A stretch of DNA of 64,000 nt from Monodelphis domestica (taxonomy: Eukaryota > Chordata > Mammalia > Didelphimorphia > Didelphidae), in the NCBI RefSeq assembly GCF_027887165.1, contig NC_077231.1, positions 194,668,334 through 194,732,333 on the forward strand. The letters are read 5' to 3'. Both the position numbers and the translations under genes were made by a program. Shown here one piece after another: positions 55,860-64,000 of the stretch (position 1 is its first letter; every line of letters begins with the position of its first letter). Below the pieces are notes generated by a model. The model did no database searches. It was given only the letters and a program-made list of their open reading frames with translations, and had not been told where the DNA came from.

Positions 55860-56130
55860 ATGATGATGACAATAATAATAACTAACATTTATTATATAGC
55901 TTTCTGTGTGCCAGGGTCTGGGCTAATCACTTTACAGTTATTATCTCATGTGATCCTTACAACAACTCTGGGAGATAGATTTTCTATTATTCCTGTTTTA
56001 TAGATGAAACTTGAAATGTTGTGCCCAGGCTTGTATAGCTGCTATTAAGTATTTGAATCTAGATTTGAACACAGATTCTCCTGATTCCAGGTCAGGCATT
56101 CCATCCATTCACTGCATAGCACCTAGCTGC
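55860..56130 (-). repeat. MIR-like ancient SINE
   Basis: 'ataactaacatttattatat', 'gtgccagggtctgggctaat', 'ttatctcatgtgatccttac', 'aacaactctgggagatagat', 'tttatagatgaaacttgaaa', 'gatttgaacacagattctcc', 'catagcacctagctgcttc'. Confidence 0.75.
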
Positions 56131-56149
56131 TTCAGACCATACCTGATTT

Positions 56150-57120
56150 TTCTGTTTGTCCTTCCACTGCTTAGCAGGCTGCTTGGTGGATACCAAGACT
56201 TAATTTTTTTCCTATTCTTGATTTTCATATCATAATTTTTCACATTCTTAATTTCTGATTATAGTCAGGTCTGCTGTCCTAAACTTTGGTTTCCTAGACC
56301 ATACAAATTAGACTTCTTAAAAATCCAATGCTTGGTCCTGAGAGGTATTTCAGAATGTTTTATGGGACAGGGAGTGGAAGGGTTTTCTTGCTTTTTGGCC
56401 TCAGTGAGAAATTCCATTGGCAGCAGTAGTAACTCCATCTCCTGGAGTTCAAAAGCACTAGAGAATTCAGCTTAAAAGAAGTCTGTTTCAGCTTTTGGGA
56501 CACAGAACACTATCAAGTCTCAGGCAGTAACACACATAGAGCAAACAAAGACTTACAAAGGCATTTGCTGCCGGTTGGGATAGGATCTGACAATGTAACT
56601 GTAGTTCCAGTCTCTCATTATAGAAAACCTTTCTGATTAGCAAGAATACCTTTATTTAAAAAAAAATATGAGGGTGAGAAAAATATGCCTACCTTTTCTC
56701 ATCCTTTAAGCCAATATGTTTATTATGCAGCCTTAAGAATTAGTTTGAACCTTCATTGGAGGATGAATGAGGCCAGTTTCAGAGCTTTATTTGAATTCTA
56801 GTCAGTGGATAATAGAAGCTTCTAATGGATCACCATTCAATGTCTTTGGTATTTCTATGGGAATCAGCATTGGGTTACTTAATAGGACAATTGCTTATTT
56901 GCTCAGAAACCAGACTGGAGGGAGGAGGTTTGGGTGTTAGAGACAGGGAATCCATTTGGTTTGTATTTTTCTGGGGCAGTTGCTAATGCCAAAACAGTTG
57001 TTGCCCCTGTTCACTTTACCATATGTTCTAATATCTTTTGTATTTGTTCAACCTATTTTGTGGTGGCAGCTCATTGGATATTTGAGAACTTCTTTAAAGA
57101 ATCTACAAGTCTCATAATAA
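56150..57120. other. No gene recognised
   Basis: No domain, splice or named-repeat signal. The frame at 56,934-57,164 is not recognisable. Confidence 0.5.
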
Positions 57121-57124
57121 TAAA

Positions 57125-57295
57125 TAGAACCCATATTAGCACTTCAAAGTTTGAAAAATGCTAGATATCTATTATTTTATCAGATCCTCAAACACCTCTG
57201 GGAGGCAAGTGCTATGGTTATCTCCATTTTACAGATAGGGAAATTGACACTGAAGGGGATTAAATGACTTGTCCACTATCAGATTCCTCATCATT
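57125..57295 (-). repeat. MIR-like ancient SINE
   Basis: 'ttttatcagatcctcaaaca', 'cctctgggaggcaagtgcta', 'ccattttacagatagggaaa' and 'attaaatgacttgtccacta'. Confidence 0.75.
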
Positions 57296-57409
57296 CTAGC
57301 AGTGGTGATGAACTTGGATGGGAACTTGGATGGGAAAGCAGAAAGTAAAAAGCAATGGATGCAGTGATTTCTGGTTTTATCAGCCTTGCCAAGTGTGTTG
57401 CTTATAAAA

Positions 57410-57525
57410 ATCAGACAAGAGGCATTTACATGCACAGTGCTAAGAACTGAGGATACTAAGAAAGACAAAAGATAGACTCTGCCCTCAAGGAGCTCACAAT
57501 CTGATGAGATAGTTATACAAAGTGG
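57410..57525 (+). repeat. Ancient dispersed repeat, 5' segment
   Basis: 'gaggcatttacatgcacagt', 'gctaagaactgaggatacta' and 'ctgccctcaaggagctcaca', the same block order as at 41.7 kb. Confidence 0.6.
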
Positions 57526-57529
57526 CTAC

Positions 57530-58685
57530 TGAAGTTGTACCACTGGGATTCCCTGATAATCTTGGTCTGGAACCCCTTGATAATGTCTCAGGTTCAGTAA
57601 TGTGTGTTTTGAATATTTAGTTATATAAAACACAGCTAAGCCTCCATCAATGCAACTTTCTTACCTCAGAGATCATGCAAAATACATATATAATTCAACA
57701 CATAAAGATATGAATTCAATGTAAGCAATAAGAGAGAAATGATCAGGCAATAGCTCCAATTTGGTCATATATCTACAAATAAGTACAATCCCTTACTTGT
57801 TCCTGAGGGATGATAACATAAGCCCTCTTAATCCTTACTGATTCTCAAAGAATACCTAGAGTTGGACTAAGTTATCTCTGAACTTGGCTCCCAATGATTA
57901 AAAATAAATTGTTTCAATGTCACCAGCCTCAAGATAAGCCCAAGTCCCTTGGCTCATTAAAATTCTGTCTGCATTCCTGGATTTGGGATGTCATGAAAGA
58001 ACTACATGTTCCTCACTATTTCATCACTCCAAGCTTACTCAAAATTTATCTTCCTATCTCTACACATAGCAGCTTCCCAACACCCTACTTTTACCACTTT
58101 TCTTTGTCCTTGGCTTGTGATGCCATTGTCCTAGGGCCAGATATATAGTCTTTTTGAAAATGAAATTCTTAGAATTTCTCCTAAAATACAGTTTCCTGGA
58201 TATTATAGACAGTAATGGGCAATATTCTCCTCAACTGTGCTTCCTACAAAGATTTTTCCAGGACTCTTGATTTGACAATAATCTTAGGTCCCAGAAAGAA
58301 ACATCTTCAGAAACATGACATTAAGCAGAAATTTGTTAGTAACACCTCAGTTCCTGCCTGAAGCAGTGGAAGAGCCCTGATATCTAAAACTTCCACAATT
58401 TAAACCTACCCAGAGTATAGTCAGTCACTTTTCAATTAATTCCATTTTTGTTTGTCTAAAAGTATCACAAGACAATGGAATATATAATTGTGGTAAAGGC
58501 TTCTAGAGTTACCTCTCTTAAGTTTAGTTATCTAAATAGTCAACAGACCACTTCCTTGTCAGGGTGGAACTGGAAATAAGGTATATGATTTTAATATAAA
58601 AGTATGGGAGATGGTATCTGAGAAATTTGGCTCTTATATTAAGAGAAAATAAAACTTTCTCCGAACCATGCTAAAAAAGGGCAAA
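57530..58685. other. No gene recognised
   Basis: AT-rich. The frame at 57,894-58,148 has no recognisable domain. Confidence 0.5.
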
Positions 58686-58689
58686 GGAC

Positions 58690-58800
58690 ATAGAATCATA
58701 GATTTAGAGTTGACAAGAAGCTTAAAAGCCATCTGGTCTACCCTTCCTTAATTTTACAGATGAAAAAATTGAGGCTCAAAATAGATTTGTCTATGGTCAT
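58690..58800 (-). repeat. MIR-like ancient SINE
   Basis: 'agaatcatagatttagagtt', 'catctggtctacccttcctt' and 'acagatgaaaaaattgaggc', interrupted or ended by the MAR1 SINE that follows. Confidence 0.75.
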
Positions 58801-59065
58801 GAAAGGGCAGCTAGGTAGTCCAGTGAATAAATTACCAGTTCTAAAGTCAAGAAAACTCAACTTGTGTAGTTCAAATATGGCCTTATACCCTTACTTGCTA
58901 TGTGACCATGGGTAAATCATTTAACTCTGTTGGCCTTAATTTCCTCATCTATAAAATGAGCCGAAGAAGGAAATGGTAAACCACTCTAGTATCTTTGCTA
59001 AGAAAACCTTAAGTGGAGTCATGAAAAGTCAGACAGAACTGAAAATGAGTGAGCATATACATACA
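58801..59065 (+). mobile_element. MAR1-type CORE-SINE
   Basis: 'aaagggcagctaggtagtcc', 'gtagttcaaatatggcctta', 'taatttcctcatctataaaa', 'ggaaatggtaaaccactcta', 'gtatctttgctaagaaaacc' and tail 'aagtcagacagaactgaaaa'. Confidence 0.92.
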
Positions 59066-59105
59066 CATTCCTTGGCTCATTTTTTTTGTGAAACCTAGTG
59101 TGTTT

Positions 59106-59352
59106 ATCAGGGTAGCTAGGTGGTACAGTTGATGGAGTACTGGGTCTGGAGTTAGGAAGACATTGAGTTCAAATCTAGTCTCAGATTAGCTGTGTGATGT
59201 TGGGCAAGTCACTTAACCATATTTTCCTCAGTTTCTTCATCTGTAAAATGAACTGGAGAAAGAAATGGCAAACCACTCCAGTATCTCTGCCAAGAAAACC
59301 CCAAATGGAGTCATGAAGATACAGACAACTGAAATGACTGAACAGAAATAAG
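59106..59352 (+). mobile_element. MAR1-type CORE-SINE
   Basis: 'agggtagctaggtggtacag', 'gagttcaaatctagtctcag', 'tcctcagtttcttcatctgt', 'aaatggcaaaccactccagt', 'atctctgccaagaaaacccc' and tail 'actgaaatgactgaacag'. Nearly head-to-tail with the previous copy. Confidence 0.93.
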
Positions 59353-59359
59353 GTGACAA

Positions 59360-60655
59360 AAGTATTGAATGACAGAACTATTATTTGAACTCAACTCCTC
59401 TCTAAATATAGCATTCTTCCATGCCTTCACATTATACTTTTAAACACATTTTCTGAAAATCTATTGTAGCAATAATCAGAAAGTTGTCTTCTTAGGTGAT
59501 TATGAGAATATTGCTTGTTTTTATTGGATTTCCTTTATTCTGTGGATTTCTGTGGATAAATAGGATTAGTAGGTAAGCATCACACTCACTTCTATCTAGA
59601 GAAAAACTTAGAAGGCATTGATTAATTCTATGAATAGTAAACATATGTTGCAAGAACAGATCCATTAGAACTTGAGTAGGATGGACACCATTATTTTTGG
59701 GCACAGATCCTAAGGTCAGGATTGGTTCTACTTTATCCTTGGTGTAAGGACTGTTGTATGGTCTGCTCAAGACTTTGCCAACCAATCCTATAGTAGATGT
59801 GAACACTGGGACTGGCTATGGCACCAGTTATGACACAGTGATTGGTTAAAAGTGTCCTTTCTCCCATCTTTTTATATGCAGAGTTAGGATTTTAGATTAT
59901 TGTAGTTCTTAAATTATTTCAGGTCTATGAACCATCTTTTATCATTGACTATGAATGGGAACAACATTAAGGAACTTCCAATTACCAAAAGTACTCAGAG
60001 ATAAATGGGACCACACAACAAATGAAATCTTTATGTTCTAGTAACATAATGATGTTATAACCTCATTCATTGCTATCCTGGAGTAAGTTACAAAACATTC
60101 TCAAAATAGGAAGAAGTTGTTCAAAGTTGCTAACACTATACTTCATGGGTTAGAAAGTCCAATGCCAGAGTATTCTCAAGAGCTTCACCCTACTGAGACT
60201 AATCTTCTGGTTTGATAAGCAGGCATCATTTGCTTTCACCATACTCTTTGACAGAGCCACCTTATTGATCAAAGATGGAACTAGCTTAGGGCAACCAGAG
60301 TTTTGCCTCAGGTGTCAACATTTTTTACTATCTACCTTCAGGGGACTTTTGCCTTCCTGATTGGCTCCCCTGTCTACCACCCTCATGATCTCCTGGCTCC
60401 CACGCTCTCTTGAAGATGCCTTCCAATAGTTTAGACTGACCCATCCCACCATTTATCCCTTATACCTACACCATATAGAGTGACTAGGGTCAGCAGGGAA
60501 TCAGCAGCAAATGTGTCTGTCCCCACCATGTTTTCTCTTTACTCAAATAGTAAACTCAACTCTAACTCTCCATAGTCCCTAAGTTCCCTTGTATTTACTT
60601 TTTATTGTACTATCTGGAACATCTCTCCTTTGTTAACAAGTTTCCAAAATTCTTC
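59360..60655. other. No gene recognised
   Basis: The antisense frame at 59,492-59,806 (104 codons) contains no recognisable motif. No named repeat is evident. Confidence 0.45.
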
Positions 60656-60664
60656 CATTTATAT

Positions 60665-61132
60665 TGTGAAATTTTATATTTATATACAATATTAATCCTA
60701 TATCAGGGTCCAGGATAAGAGGCTCTGATCAACCTGTTGACTTTTAAATTTTCTTTTTTCTTTGGAATTCCCAGGAATTCCCTCTTCCCTCCACAATAAG
60801 ATCTGATTAATTGATAAGTGAAATAAAGTTCTTCAGATCAAATATATTTGCCATTGGGAATGGGCAGGGATAGGTAGGGATTGAGACTTTTGAGGGTCTA
60901 CCTCCCAATTAGCTATTTACCACTTAGAGATGTTTTAGGATGTTCAAGAGAGGAGATGATTAATGAGTTCTCAAATTTATATTTGGAGACCTATGCTAAG
61001 GGAATTGGGGGTCTTTGATTATTGAAAGAATCAGTTCACCAGATTTAATTTGACTTGTCTGGTAAATTAGTAAATTAATTTAGTACCCAGAAATACTGCC
61101 TCTTAAAATTTCTGCTGCCACAATATTCTTTC
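60665..61132 (+). mobile_element. LTR-like element, 468 bp, 4-bp TSD ATAT (family copy 2)
   Basis: Starts TGTGAAATTTTATA, ends CTGCTGCCACA, flanked by ATAT (60,661-60,664 and 61,133-61,136). It aligns over its length with 12,953-13,432. Its TG...CA ends and exact tetramer duplication make the LTR call for both copies firmer. No coding sequence inside. Confidence 0.75.
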
Positions 61133-61334
61133 CATCTTCTAGTGCTCAATGAAATACCTTTTTCTTTCTCTTGAAGATATCATTATCACACTCTCAAAAA
61201 CTAACTACTTTTTTGTTCATGTCCTCTGACATACAAGGACAGAAGAAGGAATTGGCATAGTCTTAGCTCTCCACTATCACTTTAAGAATCTCTCCATGTC
61301 CCAGAAACTAAATCTAGTCCTTTCTCATTCTTCC

Positions 61335-64000
61335 TCTTTTTAAAAAAATTTTTTAAATCAATTAATTAATTAATTTTTTTAGTTTTTAAAACATTATTTT
61401 ATTTGGTCATTTTCATACATTGTTCATTGGAAACAGATAATTTTCTTTTCATTCCCCCCTCAAATTCCACCCCCCCACCACCCCTTCCCTAGCCGATGGG
61501 CGATTCGTCTGGGTATCACATGTGTCCTTGCTCTGACCCCATTTCCTTGTTGGTATTTGCATTAGGGTGCTCATTTAGCATCTCTCCTCGATCATGTCCC
61601 CTCAACCTCTGTAGGCAAGCAGTTGTTTTTCCTTGGTGTTTTTACTCCCTCAGTTTGTCCTCTGCTTGAGGATAGTTTTTTTTTTTTCTCGTAGATTGCT
61701 GCAGGTTGTTCAGGGACATTGTAAAGCCATTACTGGAGAAGTCCAGTACGTTCTCTTGTACCACAATGTGTCAGTCTCTGTGTACAATTTTCTCCTGGTT
61801 CTGCTCCTTTCGCTCTGCATCACTTCTTTGAGGTTGTTCCAGTCTCAATGGAATTCCTCTACTTTATTATTCCTTTTAGCACAATAGTATTCCATCACCA
61901 ACATATACCACAATTTGTTCAGCCATTCCCCAATTGAAGGGCATCCCCTCATTTTCCAATTTTTGGCCACCACAAAGAGTGCAGCTATGAATATTCTTGT
62001 ACAAGTCTTTTCCCTTATTATCTCTTGGGGAACAAACCCAGCAGTGCCATGGCTGGATCGAAGGGCAGACAGTCTTTTAGTGCCCTTTGGGCATAGTTCC
62101 AAATAGCCCTCCAGAATGGTTGGATCAATTCACAACTCCACCAGCAAGGCATTAATGTCCTTACTTTGCCTGCATCCCCTCCAGCATTCATTACTTTCCA
62201 TAGCTGTAATGTTAGCCAATCTGCTTGGTGTGAGCTGATACCTCAGAGTTGTTTTGATTTGCATTTCTCTGATTATAAAAGATCTAGAACACTTTTTCAT
62301 GTGCTTATTAATAGTCTTGATTTCTTTAACTGAAAATTACCTATTCATGTCCCTTGCCCATTTTTCAATTGGAGAATGGCTTGATTTTTTGTACAACTGG
62401 TTTAGCTCTTTATAGATTTGAGTAATTTGGCCTTTGTCAGAGGTTTTTGTTATGAAGATTGTTTCCCAATTTGTTGATTTCCTTCTAATTTTAATTACAT
62501 TGGTTTTGTTTGTACTGAAAAATTTTAATTTGATGTAGTCAAAATTATTTATTTTGCATTTTGTGACTCTTTCTAAGTCTTGCTTGGTTTTAAAATCTTT
62601 CCCTTCCCAAAGGTCTGACATGTATACTATTCTGTGTTTACCTAACTTACTTATAGTTTCCTTCTTTATATTCAAGTCATTTTCCCATTCTGAGTTTATC
62701 TTGGTGTAGGGTTTGAGATGTTGATCCAAACCTAATCTCTCCCACACTGTCTTCCAATTTTTCCAGCAGTTTTTATCAAATACTGGATTTTTGTCCCAAA
62801 AGCTGGGACAAAAGCTTTTTTTTTTACAAGGTAGTACCTATTTAATCAACTTTTGAGGACAGAGCCCAAACCCCTGTACAAAAACCACCAAAACTTGTCT
62901 TTGGGAAAATAATGAAATGTACATAAAAACCAACGGGGGTGGGGGAAGGAGAAAAACTTATCAATTTGTTGGTGGAGGAGGAGGAACATTTCCAGGTCCT
63001 TCTGAGGGAAGAGGGGGCTGCAACATTGGGGGCATAGGAGTTGGGGGATGTACTCCTGGGTTTGGGGGGTGTACACCTGGGGCTTGGGTATGAATCCCTG
63101 GAGCTTAGGGATGAACCCCTGGAGCCTGAGGGTGAACCCCTGGAGCCTGAGGGTGAACTCCTAGAGCCTGAGGGTGAACCCCTGGAGCCTGGGGATGAAC
63201 CCCAGGAGCCTGGGGGTGTACCCCAGGTGCTTGGGGATGAACCCCTGGAGCTTGAGTGTAAACTCCTAGAGCTTGGGCGTGAACCCCAGGTGCTTGGGGG
63301 TGAACCCCTGGAGCCTGAGGATGAACCCCAGGTGCTTGGGGGTGTACCCCAGGACCTTGAGGGTGAACCCCAGGTGCTTGGGGATGAACTCCTGGAGCCT
63401 GAGGATGCACCCCAGGTGCAGGGGGGTGTACCCCAGGAGCCAGGGGATGCACCCCAGGAGCTGAGGGATGTACCCCAGGAGCTGGGGGATGCACTCTTGG
63501 AGCAGGAGGGTGCACCCCTGGAGCAGAAGGATGTACTCCAGGAGCAGGGGGATGTACCCCGGGAGCAGGAGGATATACCCCAGGAGCAGGTGGGTGAACT
63601 CTAGGAGCTGGAGGGGGCATCTGAGGAGGCCCGGGAGGGCCAGGACGTGCAGGCCCACTGGGAGGTATGGGTGGCAGAGGCATGCCACCTGGAGGTGGGG
63701 GTGGCAAAGACTCTGGCAGAGGTGGTCGAGGAGGCAAACCATTCATCAGTGGGAGTGGGGGCCACTTCACTCCAGGAGGCCCAGCAGGGAGGGCTGGAGG
63801 CACAGGAGGCTTCTCCATCTTAAAATGGAACTGGAAAAAAAACTGCTTAGTTTCTCTGTTCCATTGGGTCCAAAACTTCCCTTCTGCCTTGTCAAAGACT
63901 GTCTTACTGAGGTCATTTACCCCAAGTCTATTCCACTGATCCTCCTTTCTGTCTCTTAACCAGTACCAAATTGTTTTGATGACCTCTGCTTTGTAATATA
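61335..64000 (-). mobile_element. Older L1 3' part, interrupted by an SF3A2 retrocopy
   Basis: Aligns in order to the young L1 3' UTR and ORF2 C-terminus: 3' UTR at about 61,335-61,850, the ORF2 end, then a 136-codon readable block at 62,337-62,747 ('SKLGKHRIVYMSDLWEGKDF'). It continues to 62,808, breaks for the retrocopy, and resumes at 63,894 ('gactgtcttactgaggtc') to the window edge. Several stops and indels break ORF2. It is more diverged than the pair at 17-39 kb and less than the one at 9 kb. It serves as an outgroup for the A-to-G cluster. It continues past the window. Confidence 0.93.
62816..63893 (-). pseudogene. SF3A2: SF3A2 processed pseudogene (5'-truncated retrocopy)
   Basis: SF3A2 is a subunit of the SF3a complex of U2 snRNP. 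This copy has no introns and reads on the minus strand from an internal codon (D-K-A-E-G-K-F-W, at 63,893) through 'WNRETKQFF', 'QFHFKMEKPPVPPALPAGPP', a proline-rich stretch and about 24 heptads of the type P-x-A-P-G-V-H (21-bp units). A TAA at 63,105-63,107 interrupts the repeats. The same frame then stays open for 47 more codons to the normal C-terminus ('PSEGPGNVPPPPPTN') and TGA at 62,961-62,963. A 3' UTR with ATTAAA (62,841-62,846) ends in a ten-A tail (62,816-62,825). The N-terminal zinc-finger half is absent. It lies inside an old L1. No promoter is visible, so function is unlikely. Confidence 0.93.

Noticed and set aside
59492-59806. 104-codon antisense frame
   Set aside because: No motif or family resemblance; length is within chance for AT-rich DNA of this size.
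63041-63604. 187-codon Glu/Leu/Pro/Gly-rich frame on the plus strand
   Set aside because: Antisense shadow of the SF3A2 heptad repeats; the 21-bp period keeps several frames open.
62816-63893. SF3A2 as a functional gene
   Set aside because: No introns, poly(A) tail, lost N-terminal half, premature TAA, and position inside an L1 all point to a processed pseudogene.

Overview
This is eukaryotic, mammalian, almost certainly marsupial DNA. It is AT-rich and I recognise no host gene with an exon-intron structure. The marsupial call rests on the repeats: young full-length L1 elements, many copies of a tRNA-derived SINE of the SINE1/WSINE1 type, MAR1-type CORE-SINEs whose 3' ends carry the RTE/Bov-B tail, abundant old MIR and L2, and solo LTRs. 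An opossum such as Monodelphis fits well, but the species is not proven by the sequence.

Layout. 1-9 kb: low-complexity tracts (including a ~550-bp CTTT array), a solo LTR at 2.9-3.6 kb, SINEs, MIR and L2. 9.1-11.5 kb: an old 5'-truncated L1 on the minus strand. 12.7-13.5 kb: a MAR1 SINE split by a ~480-bp LTR. 16.9-23.2 kb: a full-length L1 on the plus strand with a 16-bp target-site duplication (TSD). 23-32 kb: old RTE, L2, MIR and MAR1 debris. 32.9-39.3 kb: a second, nearly identical full-length L1 on the minus strand, nested in an older minus-strand L1. 40-61 kb: old repeats with four more solo LTRs, three of which have exact 4-bp TSDs. 61.3-64 kb: a third, degenerate minus-strand L1 interrupted by a processed, 5'-truncated retrocopy of the splicing factor gene SF3A2.

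Coding content is therefore retrotransposon protein plus one retropseudogene. Both young L1s keep an intact 307-residue ORF1. Both ORF2s carry the same frame break in a run of ten A; it sits exactly where a -1 slip would rejoin the frames. The plus-strand copy also has a private 1-nt deletion in ORF2.

The most striking signal is in the plus-strand L1. By eye alignment with the minus-strand copy, 23 A-to-G differences, with one T-to-C, fall within about 500 bp (22,112-22,613) of ORF2, while the rest of the elements differ by only scattered mixed changes. The old L1 at 62 kb has A at 19 of these 23 sites, and 19 of 23 have A or T as 5' neighbour. This looks like ADAR-type A-to-I editing of an L1 RNA that was then reverse-transcribed and fixed in DNA.
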